Source: Bombella pollinis (lineage in GTDB: Bacteria; Pseudomonadota; Alphaproteobacteria; Acetobacterales; Acetobacteraceae). From it: DNA of 64,000 nt. Positions 34,880-44,441 of the stretch are shown piece by piece. The stretch spans positions 62,001 through 126,000 of the forward strand of contig NZ_JANIDX010000003.1 of assembly GCF_026385485.1 (NCBI RefSeq). Direction: 5' to 3'. Below the pieces are notes generated by a model that worked only from the letters and a program-made list of their open reading frames with translations, did no database searches and was not told where the DNA came from. How positions within the stretch are numbered: position 1 is the stretch's first letter; every line of letters starts with the position of its first letter. The position numbers and the translations under genes are program-made.

Positions 34880-37800
34880 ATGATTGGTCAGACTCCTTCC
34901 GTTAGTCGACATGGGCATAGTGGTTCTGGTGTTGCTGCTTACGTAAGAAGTTTGTTGACGGGGCGTAGTCGCCGCGTTTCTGCTAGTGTGTCCGTTAGCG
35001 CGCTAGCTTTTATGATAGCGTCAGCGGGCGTTGTACGCGCTGATGATGCGGCGCCGGTGAGTCTTGTCAGCCAAGTTGATGGCCAAGACGTTACTTTGAA
35101 GATTCCGGAGGATAGCTCGAGAACATATGTATTTGGCGGAATGGGCAATAATTATGCTGGCCTTACAGAAAGCGATTATAACAAATTAACGCAAGCTGGT
35201 TTGCTTTCGACTAAGGCTGATTCCAGCTTTGCTGATGTGACGGCGCAGTCGTTATTTATAGAAGGCTCGCGGAGTCAAGGGGGGGTTATTCAGGTTGGTG
35301 CAACCGGTACAGACTTCTCAGCAAAGACATTAACGTTCATAAAGATTGAGAATGGGGGGACATTAGCAACCGATAATAGTACTCTAATAAATCAAAATGT
35401 TCAAAATGGTCGTACTCCCGCTTCCCTCATAGAGGGTGCTGATGGCACTGTACAACCAAAAATTGATATGAATCTTAGTAAGAACAATAGTACGCTAAGT
35501 ATCTATAATACACATGACAATATATATAATGTTTTAAAGAGTGTTCATGGTGAAGGTACTATTTCTATTTCAAATGTCCTTCAAACCTCATCTAAGGTAG
35601 AGCCTAATACATCTAAAGGCTCTGTATTAAAAATATTTGATTCAGATAAATCCGCTTCGGGTAGCTATTTTTCTGGAACAATTCTTGGCTCCGGCGGTGG
35701 CCTGGGGGATGCGGGTTCAGTGTCGCTCCTCATGAAGAACGAACCGAACATGAATCAGTCGGGTAGCCTTTCTCAAGGAGCCCCTTTTTGGACGAGTCAG
35801 TTGCTGCTTGGCTCTGTTTTTACGGAATTAAATAAGGCGACAGTAACTAACATTGGGACGATGGAGATTTCTGCAGCAGGGGATTTTGGAGATAAGAAGA
35901 CCGTTACACGAGATTCGGGGCATGTATTAATTCATGGTCCATCTATTATTAATGTTGGTGAGTTGCTTGTTGCTGGTGGGCGTGATGGTTTTGTTTATAG
36001 AACGCAGACCGCAGAGGAGTCTCGGAATGTTAAGTCCGTTAATGCGGACCTTGTGATTAGTGATGCCAGGGCTAATGTTAGGGTTGCTCAGCTTGTTGTA
36101 GGGCAGCAATATGGTGTGAAGAGGGGTGATATTAGCAATGCTTCTGACTGGCATGTTGATTATGGGGCCTCAGTTGGGGAGGTATGGCTTGCTAATGGTG
36201 CTTCTCTTACAGTCACTGGCGGTGGGGTTAATGGAGGTATTTATTTAGGCAATAGTGCTGGTAATGGTCCTGACCAGCGTACAGCAAATGGCCAGAGTAA
36301 TCCGTATCCAGAGGAAGGAGAAGCTCATGGTACGCTTCATATAACCGGGGATGCTGTTGGCTATGATTCGTCTCGTAAGATTAACCGTACTGAAGGGAGA
36401 GGCGCGCAGAGTACGCTGACCGTCAAGCAGGGAGCGTTATGGATTGGCCCGGTTGATGGTGGTCAAGGATCAGGCGAGATTGATGTTGATAAAGGTGGTC
36501 GGCTTAATCTTAACAACTCCTTCATTGTTTTAGGGGGGGCTAATGGTGCAGGGAATGTCGCTATTGGTGATGGCGGGACGCTCAATGTTACAGGGATGGA
36601 TCCGGCCGGCCTTACGGCTGAGAATCAGGGGGCTACATTCAGTCAAGAGCGGAAGGGCTCCTTGACCCTCGCTAAGGGTGGCACTTTGAATATCGGAAAT
36701 AGTGGAGCAGCGGGGCTGCTGAAGCTATATGGTGACCTAAATCTCGAAAAGGGTAGCACAACAACCTTTTATGAAGGTACGACGACAGATAAGGGGAATT
36801 TTGGGGATGCCTATAACTCTCATATCTTTGTAGCGGGTAATGTAAACCTTGGTAGTACGATTCAGATAGCGGGGATTGCGGGGCAGAATAAAGGTGAGAA
36901 TGGGGCGGTAGATGTCGGCCTGTATCATTTGATTGACTACACGGGCCTATTGCAAGGTGAGCGGCCAAGTGTGCTTGCTACAAGCGCAGGCCAAGAGTTC
37001 CGCTATGTGTACGATGATTCGGCGAAAAAGATCGACGCTGTGATTTCTAGCCCGCACTGGGAAAGGCCGCCTTCTTGGGAATGGGGGGATGCGAATTGGA
37101 CGGAAAAAGGTGTAACGGATGGTACCCCCTTTAGGTTAGAGACCGCCCCTATCTTCACCGGGCCGGGGGGGACGATTACGATTACACGTGATAACCTGCC
37201 GAGGGTGACGTCTAATATTGACTTCGAAAAGAGTGGGTACACCATACAAGGTGGACCTCTGGCGGCCGCTCCGGGGAATAATGGACAGAATACCCTTGCT
37301 ATAAATACTGCCTCACAGCAAAGCGGTACGATTGCCTCTACGATTGTTGATAATGGCAACGCGCCTACAAGTGTGCAGAAGACAGGTGATGGTACGCTGA
37401 ACCTACAGGCGCAGAATAGCTACACCGGCCCGACCAGTGTGGTTGGGGGGACGCTGCATGTGGCATCAGGAGCTTCCTTATCCGACAAAAGCCATGTTGC
37501 AGTTGCTTCAGGAGCGACGTTGGAGAATGAGGGAACAGTAGGGTATGTCGTCAATAATGGGACGGCGGTTATTACCGGTAAGACAGATGGTCTTTCTAAT
37601 AGTGGTGGCACCGCGACCTTAAAGGGAGGGGGGCAGAGTAGCTCCGCTTATAATACAGGTACGTTGAACATTGATAATGCTAGCGTAACGGGGAAAGTTG
37701 AGCAGAAAGCTGGCGTATTAAATCTCTCTGGCAATGCCTTTATTGGTGGTCCGTTGCAGGTTGATGGCGGGCAGGATACTGGCAACCGCTTTACCGTTGG

Positions 37801-39829
37801 GGATAAGGGCACCGCAACAATTGGTCAGCTCCAAGGTGAGGGGCCGGGCTATTTGGGTAAGGATGCTAGTTTAATTCTATCCGGTAATGGGAGTGCTTAT
37901 AACGGCAGTCTTTCTGGTCAGGGTAAGCTTGTTATTAATGGGCAGAATAATACCCTCATGGGGACCAGCGATTATGCTGGCGGAACGGAGATTGGCTCTG
38001 GTGCTTCTGCAACTGTAGGGCCTCAGTCTTTAGGAAAGGGGACTGTTAATATCGCTGGGGCTGATACTGGGGCTAATAAGCCAGTAGGCTCTTTAACGGT
38101 TCATGAGGATGGCCGAGGTGACCTGGCGAACAATCTAACCGGCTCTGGCTTGTTTAATAAGACGGGGAACGGGGCTGTAACGCTCTTAAAAACGGCTGAT
38201 GATAGTCAATTTACCGGGACAACAAATGTTAAGCAGGGCGAGTTGGAGGTCAATACTACACTCGGCGGTACGCTTAATGTTGATAAGGGGGCGATTGTTT
38301 CTGGGAGTGGGACGATCAGCAACGTGAAGCTGGATCCTAATGCTTATCTTGGTGTTACGTTAGAAGGCGCAAAAGGTGTTATCACCCCCTTAACTCTAAC
38401 GGGGAAGAATAATCAGCTTAATGGAGCGCAGGTGGGCGTAACGGTTCATAACTTCTCTGAAGTAGCATTGGGCAAGCAATATCAGACGACAGTTTTGCGC
38501 TTAGCTGACCAAGCCGAAGCCACAGGGACATTGGCAAAAACGCCAAAAGCTCTCAATACGGCCTTTTTAAAGGGGAGCGTGTTTGAGGCCCCGGATAATC
38601 GTAGTTGGTTGATGAGTTATACGCGTGTTGTTCCTTTTGAATCGTATGCGCAAACTCATAATGAGCATCAAGTAGCGACCGCCTTGGACCGCGCAGCGGA
38701 AGCGGGTGCAGGCCCTGCTTTTATGACGGCATTGCTGGGGCCTGCTATGCAGACAGGGGCCCAAGTACGCGGGGCGTATAATGCGCTTTCTGGTGAGATT
38801 CATGGCAGTGCCAAGACGGCAATGGTTAATGATAGCTTCTATGTTCAGGAAGTTGTGGTGGACCGTCTGGATTGCGCAGGCGATGCGTTGCGGGCTCATG
38901 CTCATGATGGTAAGCAGCAGACGAGCGGCTATTGCGATGTGGACCCTGCTCATCATGTCTCTGTCTGGGGGACGGTATATGGGCAGCGAGGTGGCCAGTC
39001 TGGCAGTAGTGCGGGAGCGGCTCATATGGGGCAATCCAGCGTGGGTTGGATTATGGGTGCGGATACGGGCCTAAAAGGCGGCTGGCGTGTTGGTGGGCTT
39101 CTGGCCTACGGGCGCGATTGGTTTAGCGTGCAATCTGGCCGTGCATCTTCTTCTCATTCCAATTCGGCAACGATTGGGGCTTATGCGGGTAATGCGTGGC
39201 ATGTTGGGGGGCTGATTGATAATGCAGCCGTCACCTTTAAAACAGGGGTGAGTTACTCTTGGAATATGCTGCATACAAATCGTAGGCTCAGCTATGGCGA
39301 TTATTCTGGTCGTCTATCCTCTGATAACCGCACAGGCACAGGACAGGCATTTGTTGAGTCGGGGTATCGTATGGTCTTCTCCAGCGGGAGCCAATCTCCG
39401 CTTGAGGTCGAGCCTTTTGCGCGGATGACCTATGTAAATTATGGTCAGGATGGCTATCGTGAGCATGGGGCTGATGCATCCTTGCGTGTGAAGGGGCAAA
39501 ATAGCTCTATTGGTTTCTCCACCGTTGGGGTGAAATTGGCCACTAATGTGGGTATTGGGAAGCTTATCTTCTCCCCACATTTAGAGGCTGGATATCGCCG
39601 GGCCTTTGGTCGGACGAATGCTATGGTGAGGGAAGGCTTTACCAGCTTAGGCGATGGTTATGGCATGGCTGTGCAGGGGACACCGCTTTCTACCAACACA
39701 GCGCAGATTAATACGGGCTTTGCGGCACATCTGACAGATCGTATTGATGTGAATCTCGACTATATCGGCCAATATGGTGGACGTCAGACAAGCTCCGGCG
39801 GGTCTGGGAGCTTCCGCTATAAGTTCTGA
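34880..39829 (+). CDS. Type V autotransporter adhesin (intact)
   Basis: This classical monomeric autotransporter has about 1,649 residues. An extended signal peptide of roughly 50 residues ends GVVRA before DDAAP. A Gly/Asn/Thr-rich beta-helical passenger of about 1,200 residues follows, with a PATR-type repeat (LQAQNSYTGPTSVVGGTL), then a helical linker with ALSGEIHGSAKTAM. A 12-strand-type beta-barrel of about 290 residues (from about 38950) ends in RYKF, as expected for BamA assembly. GTG 34871 is an alternative start in the same frame; ribosome binding sites are weak for both. The passenger DNA is much more AT-rich than neighbouring core genes. Barrel and linker are clearly paralogous to the broken gene at 19854. 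Ligand unknown. Confidence 0.92.
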   Translation: MIGQTPSVSRHGHSGSGVAAYVRSLLTGRSRRVSASVSVSALAFMIASAGVVRADDAAPVSLVSQVDGQDVTLKIPEDSSRTYVFGGMGNNYAGLTESDYNKLTQAGLLSTKADSSFADVTAQSLFIEGSRSQGGVIQVGATGTDFSAKTLTFIKIENGGTLATDNSTLINQNVQNGRTPASLIEGADGTVQPKIDMNLSKNNSTLSIYNTHDNIYNVLKSVHGEGTISISNVLQTSSKVEPNTSKGSVLKIFDSDKSASGSYFSGTILGSGGGLGDAGSVSLLMKNEPNMNQSGSLSQGAPFWTSQLLLGSVFTELNKATVTNIGTMEISAAGDFGDKKTVTRDSGHVLIHGPSIINVGELLVAGGRDGFVYRTQTAEESRNVKSVNADLVISDARANVRVAQLVVGQQYGVKRGDISNASDWHVDYGASVGEVWLANGASLTVTGGGVNGGIYLGNSAGNGPDQRTANGQSNPYPEEGEAHGTLHITGDAVGYDSSRKINRTEGRGAQSTLTVKQGALWIGPVDGGQGSGEIDVDKGGRLNLNNSFIVLGGANGAGNVAIGDGGTLNVTGMDPAGLTAENQGATFSQERKGSLTLAKGGTLNIGNSGAAGLLKLYGDLNLEKGSTTTFYEGTTTDKGNFGDAYNSHIFVAGNVNLGSTIQIAGIAGQNKGENGAVDVGLYHLIDYTGLLQGERPSVLATSAGQEFRYVYDDSAKKIDAVISSPHWERPPSWEWGDANWTEKGVTDGTPFRLETAPIFTGPGGTITITRDNLPRVTSNIDFEKSGYTIQGGPLAAAPGNNGQNTLAINTASQQSGTIASTIVDNGNAPTSVQKTGDGTLNLQAQNSYTGPTSVVGGTLHVASGASLSDKSHVAVASGATLENEGTVGYVVNNGTAVITGKTDGLSNSGGTATLKGGGQSSSAYNTGTLNIDNASVTGKVEQKAGVLNLSGNAFIGGPLQVDGGQDTGNRFTVGDKGTATIGQLQGEGPGYLGKDASLILSGNGSAYNGSLSGQGKLVINGQNNTLMGTSDYAGGTEIGSGASATVGPQSLGKGTVNIAGADTGANKPVGSLTVHEDGRGDLANNLTGSGLFNKTGNGAVTLLKTADDSQFTGTTNVKQGELEVNTTLGGTLNVDKGAIVSGSGTISNVKLDPNAYLGVTLEGAKGVITPLTLTGKNNQLNGAQVGVTVHNFSEVALGKQYQTTVLRLADQAEATGTLAKTPKALNTAFLKGSVFEAPDNRSWLMSYTRVVPFESYAQTHNEHQVATALDRAAEAGAGPAFMTALLGPAMQTGAQVRGAYNALSGEIHGSAKTAMVNDSFYVQEVVVDRLDCAGDALRAHAHDGKQQTSGYCDVDPAHHVSVWGTVYGQRGGQSGSSAGAAHMGQSSVGWIMGADTGLKGGWRVGGLLAYGRDWFSVQSGRASSSHSNSATIGAYAGNAWHVGGLIDNAAVTFKTGVSYSWNMLHTNRRLSYGDYSGRLSSDNRTGTGQAFVESGYRMVFSSGSQSPLEVEPFARMTYVNYGQDGYREHGADASLRVKGQNSSIGFSTVGVKLATNVGIGKLIFSPHLEAGYRRAFGRTNAMVREGFTSLGDGYGMAVQGTPLSTNTAQINTGFAAHLTDRIDVNLDYIGQYGGRQTSSGGSGSFRYKF

Positions 39830-39840
39830 TCCTATTATGA

Positions 39841-39869
39841 GGGCCGTTCTTTCGGGACGGCCCTTTCTT
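39841..39869 (+). terminator. Intrinsic terminator after the autotransporter
   Basis: A 7-bp GC stem, GGGCCGT (39841-39847) / ACGGCCC (39857-39863), is followed by TTTCTT. It begins 11 bases after the autotransporter stop codon. Confidence 0.85.
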
Positions 39870-39883
39870 ATGAATGAGGGCAG

Positions 39884-39922
39884 AAAAAAGGGCCTGACTA
39901 GTTGCTCCGTCAGGCCCTTTTT
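39884..39922. terminator. Bidirectional intrinsic terminator between autotransporter and fumC
   Basis: A perfect 9-bp stem, GGGCCTGAC (39890-39898) / GTCAGGCCC (39909-39917), has six As before it and five Ts after it. On the plus strand it backs up the autotransporter terminator, and on the minus strand it ends fumC. Confidence 0.92.
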
Positions 39923-39955
39923 GTATCACGCAATGTAGGGTTGTAGCGTAGGGTT

Positions 39956-41362
39956 TTACCCTTTTGGCGGAGTAATATTCGGTTTGAGCATGAGGGCAGG
40001 GTCCGCCACGCGGTCATAGTCCTCTCCGCTCATAAAACCGAGATCTAGCGCGCTTTGGCGGGGGCTGAGTCCATGCTTCATGGCATGATGCGCTACCTGA
40101 GAGGCTTTGTCATACCCAATGCTGGGGGAGAGGGCTGTGACCAAGACTAAGGAATGGTCTAATTGTTGGCGGATATGCTCCTCATTGGCAGTTGTGCCCT
40201 CAATGAGGAAGCGGCGGAAGTTTTCCATACCATCATGGAGCAGGGTGAGGCTTTGCATGATGTTATGGATCATCACCGGTTTATAGACGTTCATATCCAG
40301 CATACCACTGGCCCCGCCCATCCCGACAACTGTATCATTACCCATCACTTGGAGGCAGAGCATAGTGAGGGCCTCGGCTTGAGTGGGGTTGATTTTACCC
40401 GGCATGATGGAGGAGCCGGGCTCATTAATCGGAAGGTTTAGCTCTCCCAATCCGGCGCGAGGGCCGCAGGCGAGCAAACGGATGTCATTAGCAATTTTAA
40501 AGAGGCTGCCTGCTAAGGTCCGTAAAGTGGAGGAGAGATGTACAAGGGCATCATGCGCGCCTTGGAGGGCGAATTTATTGCTCCCACTTGTGAAGTCGAG
40601 CTGGGTGAGGCGGTTAATCTCTTTACAAGCGCGTGTAGCAAATTGTGGGTCGGTATTTACCCCTGTGCCAAGGGCTGTCCCGCCTAAGGCGAGTGGGAGA
40701 AGGCCATCGCGTGCGGCTTCAATACGTTGGATGTTTTCGGCCAGCATACCCGCATAGCCTTCCCATTCCTGCCCTAATGTGATGGGGACAGCATCTTGAA
40801 GATGGGTACGGCCGACTTTGACGATATGCTTCCATTGCGCTGCCTTATGAGCAATCGCCCCGTGTAATCGCTCCAAAGCGGGGAGGAGGCGGCGATGGGT
40901 GGTGAGTGCGCTGGCAATATACATAGCAGCGGGGAAGGTATCGTTTGTCGATTGCGCCATATTGACATGGTCATTAGGGTGCAGCGGTTTTTTGCTCCCT
41001 AAAGGTTGCCCTGTCATTTGGCTTGCACGATTGGCGATGACCTCATTAACATTCATGTTGAATTGCGTGCCAGAGCCTGTCATCCAGACATGTAGCGGGA
41101 AGTGACGGTCGTGCATTCCGCTCATAATTTCATCACAAATACGGATGATGAGGTCCGCCTTATCGCCTGCTAACCGCTCACTCGCCGCGTTGGCGATGGC
41201 ACAAGCGCGCTTGAGGATGGCATAGGCCTCAATCATCTCGCGCGGCATGAGGTCCTTCCCAATGCTAAAATACCGTAGAGACCGTTGTGTTTGCGCTCCC
41301 CATAGGGCTGTTTGGGGGACTTCTATCTGGCCGAGGCCATCGGTTTCTATACGGTGTGCCAT
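39956..41362 (-). CDS. fumC: Class II fumarate hydratase
   Basis: This 468-residue iron-independent fumarase interconverts fumarate and malate. Motifs present: GSGTQFNMNVNEV, KVGRTHLQDAVP and the family signature GSSIMPGKINPTQAEA. Length is typical. It lies 39 bases downstream of the malic enzyme gene on the same strand, so the two probably form a C4-acid operon (malate/fumarate/pyruvate). A bidirectional terminator follows. Confidence 0.97.
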   Translation of the reverse strand: MAHRIETDGLGQIEVPQTALWGAQTQRSLRYFSIGKDLMPREMIEAYAILKRACAIANAASERLAGDKADLIIRICDEIMSGMHDRHFPLHVWMTGSGTQFNMNVNEVIANRASQMTGQPLGSKKPLHPNDHVNMAQSTNDTFPAAMYIASALTTHRRLLPALERLHGAIAHKAAQWKHIVKVGRTHLQDAVPITLGQEWEGYAGMLAENIQRIEAARDGLLPLALGGTALGTGVNTDPQFATRACKEINRLTQLDFTSGSNKFALQGAHDALVHLSSTLRTLAGSLFKIANDIRLLACGPRAGLGELNLPINEPGSSIMPGKINPTQAEALTMLCLQVMGNDTVVGMGGASGMLDMNVYKPVMIHNIMQSLTLLHDGMENFRRFLIEGTTANEEHIRQQLDHSLVLVTALSPSIGYDKASQVAHHAMKHGLSPRQSALDLGFMSGEDYDRVADPALMLKPNITPPKG

Positions 41363-41401
41363 GGGAACTCTCTAGCAAGGGATGGGAAGGACGGGCCTCG
41401 T

Positions 41402-43072
41402 TTATGAGGCCGGACGATAGGGGCGGTAGCGCGGCTGCCAGCTAAGGGCGGCGATGGCCCTTTGCAGGGCGGTATCATCAAAAGCCGGGCAGAGTTGTTC
41501 AGCCTGCGCTTGTTGGGCTACGGCATATGCAACTTTAAGAGCAGTTGTGCGAATGGATTCGAGGGGTGGAAGGAGATTCGTCCCCCCATTCTTCAATGGG
41601 GAGAGGGCGGCAACGGCTTGCGCGGCGGCCATGATCATCCCTTCACTTACCGTTTTGGCTTTGCAGGCCAAAGCTCCAAGCCCCAAACCGGGGAAGATAT
41701 ACGCATTATTGGTTTGGTCGATCACGACATTCCGGCCATCCAGCTCTACTGGGGCAAAAGGCCCGCCCGTGCTGACCCACGCTTGCCCTGCCGTCCAGGT
41801 GAGGATGTCCTGCGGTGTGGCTTCCACACAGCTTGTCGGGTTGGAGAGGGGGAAGATGAGCGGGCGGGTGCAATGAGTGGCCATCTCGCGAATCATCCCT
41901 TCCGTAAAGAGACCGGCTTGGCCAGATACACCAATCAGAATCGTAGGGGCAGATTTGCTGATAACCTCCCCTAGTGGGCGGCCTTGCCCATTTTGAGCGG
42001 TTTCATCCTGACGGGCAAAAAGGGTCTGCCCCTCGCTAAGATTAGCCATATCGTGGGTGAGTAAGCCGTTACGGTCCACGATATAGAAGTGTTTTAGGGC
42101 GTCCTCGCGGCTGAGGCCTTCTGCTTCTAGGGCGGTGAGGAGCAGCTCGGCAATGCCAATCCCTGCCGAGCCACCCCCAGCGATGGCGATGCGTTGTTGG
42201 CTTAGGCGTTCCCCATTAGCTTGCACACCGCTGAGGATAGCCGCTACGGCAATGGCGGCCGTGCCTTGAATATCGTCATTAAAGCTAGGTAGGCGGTCCC
42301 GATAGCGTTTAAGGAGAGGGGCGGCATTACGCCCTGCAAAATCCTCCCAATGGAGGATGATGCCCGGCCAGCGTTGCTGTATAGCGGTGACAAACTCCTC
42401 CACAAACTCGGCATAATCTTGGCCACGGAGGCGAGGCGTACGATTGCCGATATAGGCAGGGTCGTTACGCAGTGTCATGTTCTCTGTCCCCACATCTAAG
42501 GTGACAGGGAGGAGAAAGGCCGGGTTTAAGCCCGCACAGGCTGTATAGAGGGCGAGCTTACCAATGGGGATGCCCATCCCATTTGCACCGAGATCGCCCA
42601 AGCCTAAAATGCGTTCACCATCGGTTACGATGATAAGGCGAACGTCATTCTGTGGAATGGCTGCGAGGCGATCGGCGATTTGTCCACGGTCCGCAGCGGA
42701 GAGAAATAACCCGCGTGAGCGTTGCCATATTTTGGAGAACTCCTGACACGCCTCCCCAACGCCGGGTGTATAGACGATGGGCATAAGCTCGGTGAGATAT
42801 TTTTGGAGTAAGGCGTGGAAGAGCGTCTCGTTATTATCTTGGATTGTCCGTAAGCGCACATAGCGATTGAGACTATCGGGCGTGGCTGTAACGTAATCAT
42901 AAGCGCGCTCTAGCTGTTCCTCCAGCGTATGAATGCCGGGGGGAAGAAGCCCGTGAAGCCCAAAAGCTGTACGCTCATCCATGGGGAAGGCTGTGCCTTT
43001 ATTCAGTAAAGGCGTGTCTAATAAGGCCATCCCGTGTTGGGTGATAGTGCGAGGGGAGAGCGGGGCAGCCAT
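41402..43072 (-). CDS. maeA: NAD-dependent malic enzyme (SfcA/MaeA type)
   Basis: This 556-residue enzyme oxidatively decarboxylates malate to pyruvate. Motifs present: MPIVYTPGVGEACQEFSKIW (with the catalytic Tyr), the divalent-metal region GDLGANGMGIPIGKL, and the NAD Rossmann site IAGGGSAGIGIAELL. The long single-domain form matches the SfcA/MaeA group rather than the MaeB-phosphotransacetylase fusions. ATG 43072 is the natural start; the 84 bases upstream should hold the promoter for this gene and fumC. Confidence 0.95.
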   Translation of the reverse strand: MAAPLSPRTITQHGMALLDTPLLNKGTAFPMDERTAFGLHGLLPPGIHTLEEQLERAYDYVTATPDSLNRYVRLRTIQDNNETLFHALLQKYLTELMPIVYTPGVGEACQEFSKIWQRSRGLFLSAADRGQIADRLAAIPQNDVRLIIVTDGERILGLGDLGANGMGIPIGKLALYTACAGLNPAFLLPVTLDVGTENMTLRNDPAYIGNRTPRLRGQDYAEFVEEFVTAIQQRWPGIILHWEDFAGRNAAPLLKRYRDRLPSFNDDIQGTAAIAVAAILSGVQANGERLSQQRIAIAGGGSAGIGIAELLLTALEAEGLSREDALKHFYIVDRNGLLTHDMANLSEGQTLFARQDETAQNGQGRPLGEVISKSAPTILIGVSGQAGLFTEGMIREMATHCTRPLIFPLSNPTSCVEATPQDILTWTAGQAWVSTGGPFAPVELDGRNVVIDQTNNAYIFPGLGLGALACKAKTVSEGMIMAAAQAVAALSPLKNGGTNLLPPLESIRTTALKVAYAVAQQAQAEQLCPAFDDTALQRAIAALSWQPRYRPYRPAS

Positions 43073-43156
43073 GGGCAGGAACCTCCAGAATCGTGGCAGA
43101 GCCTTGGATATAACGCCTCAATCATACGGCGAAGTTTAAAGAAAAGGAACCCGTTC

Positions 43157-43513
43157 TTACTTTTTACGGCGTTGAATCCATCGTTCCCCGGAGAAGCGGA
43201 ATTGCGCCAACAGGAACCCTGCCGTTAGCCCGGATCCTAAAAGGGGATAGAGCCAGAAGGATGCTGTGCTGAAGGCATGTGGTGTGAGGATGAAAATGAG
43301 GGCTAAGCAGAGGGCAAGGCCACTTAATGCGTAGAGGAGAAGCTCATGGAGGCGGGGGCCATAATGTTTCTCTGCCCCACAATGGGCGCAATGGAGGGCC
43401 GTATGTTGGAGGGGTTCATGGCAGCAGGGGCATGGGATGAGTTTACGCGGCGGTAGAGGCTGCGTGCTGTTATGCAACCGGGTGGCGGCTGTGCGGGGTA
43501 GAGTGGACTTCAT
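43157..43513 (-). CDS. Zinc-ribbon two-helix membrane protein at the end of the ccm operon
   Basis: This 118-residue protein is of unknown family. Two Cys pairs in IPCPCCHEP and HCAHCGAEKHYG form a zinc-ribbon-like motif near the N-terminus. Two hydrophobic segments follow (LLLYALSGLALCLALIFIL and LYPLLGSGLTAGFLLAQF), then a basic C-terminus. The start overlaps the end of ccmI by four bases (ATGA), so it is translated with the cytochrome c maturation genes. A role in that pathway is only inferred from position. Confidence 0.75.
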   Translation of the reverse strand: MKSTLPRTAATRLHNSTQPLPPRKLIPCPCCHEPLQHTALHCAHCGAEKHYGPRLHELLLYALSGLALCLALIFILTPHAFSTASFWLYPLLGSGLTAGFLLAQFRFSGERWIQRRKK

Positions 43514-43965
43514 GGTTGTCCTCCAGAGGCGTGGGTGGGGGCCATTGTGCTGGCTGGTGGCGTGATAGGCGAGGTATGAAACGCCCCGGCAGGAAGGGCG
43601 GCTTCAGGATGCGGGCCGAGGAAGGGTTGACCATGCAGGGCATAGAGCAGCAAGGCCACAAGCGGGACTAAGACGAGGGTGGAAATACCAATGATGCGAT
43701 GCGCATGCCCTGCCCCGCTGAGGCTTGGTGGAGGGGTGGAGATATGGTTGATAATATCGCGCTCTGTCTCAATACGGGCGGCATCATAATGATGTTGGTC
43801 CATCAGCCCGGCTTGTTTATCCCGTGCGAGGGCCTCTAGTCGTTCTTGATGGAGGGTGAGGAAGGGATCTTCCGTCTGTTTACTTAAAAGGCCGCGCATC
43901 GCTAGGCTAATCCCAATCGGTAAGCCAATAAACAAGCATAAAAAGGCGAGGAGTAGAAACGACAT
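43510..43965 (-). CDS. ccmI: CcmI-like cytochrome c biogenesis protein, short form
   Basis: The 151 residues have the CcmI N-terminal plan: a first membrane helix (LLAFLCLFIGLPIGISLAM), a cytosolic coiled loop with ERLEALARDKQAGLMDQHHY and ETERDII, and a second helix (LVLVPLVALLLYALHG). Full-length CcmI/CycH proteins continue into a periplasmic TPR domain that binds apocytochrome; here only about 45 Pro/Ala-rich residues follow. It lies 5 bases after ccmH and overlaps the zinc-ribbon gene by 4. Assignment rests on pattern and position. Confidence 0.75.
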   Translation of the reverse strand: MSFLLLAFLCLFIGLPIGISLAMRGLLSKQTEDPFLTLHQERLEALARDKQAGLMDQHHYDAARIETERDIINHISTPPPSLSGAGHAHRIIGISTLVLVPLVALLLYALHGQPFLGPHPEAALPAGAFHTSPITPPASTMAPTHASGGQP

Positions 43966-43970
43966 GCAGG

Positions 43971-44441
43971 CTAGTCCTTATTGAAAAACTGATTGAGTTT
44001 TTGGCGTTCTTCCACAGTGAGGGGGGCTGGCGGGGGAGAGGTGCGGCGTGCCCAGAGGGGGCGTGCTAGGAGGAAGCCTATCATAAGGCTGAGGAAGGGC
44101 ATAAGCCAGAGCAAGGCTGTCGATGCAGAGAAGCGCGGTTGTAAACGGATGAACTCCCCATAGCGTTGGGTCATCCATAAGGTGATGTCTTTTGGTGAGC
44201 GGCCCTGCTGGAGTTGCTGACGTACGATGTGGCGGAGGTCTTTTGCTAGGGGGGCGGAGCTTTCCTCAATGCTCTCATTTTGGCAGACGAGGCAGCGTAA
44301 TTGCTGGCCAATATGCTGGGCTTTTTGTTCTAATACCGGGTCGGGTAGCATTTCATCAGGACTATCAATAGCATGGCCGATGGAGCTTCCATATAGGCAG
44401 ATGGCGAGGAGGAGTAGGCCCTTTAGGCAGACGCGCATCAT
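43971..44441 (-). CDS. ccmH: Cytochrome c maturation protein CcmH (CycL)
   Basis: This 156-residue protein has a signal peptide and the thiol-redox motif LRCLVCQNESIEESSAPLA (CxxC) in a periplasmic three-helix domain, followed by RYGEFIRLQP and a C-terminal membrane helix. CcmH works with CcmG to keep the heme-binding cysteines of apocytochrome c reduced. It overlaps ccmG by four bases. Confidence 0.95.
   Translation of the reverse strand: MMRVCLKGLLLLAICLYGSSIGHAIDSPDEMLPDPVLEQKAQHIGQQLRCLVCQNESIEESSAPLAKDLRHIVRQQLQQGRSPKDITLWMTQRYGEFIRLQPRFSASTALLWLMPFLSLMIGFLLARPLWARRTSPPPAPLTVEERQKLNQFFNKD

Noticed and set aside
34880..39829. Intact autotransporter considered as the missing TpsA partner of the TpsB gene
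   Set aside because: It has its own C-terminal beta-barrel and signal peptide, so it exports itself and does not need TpsB.
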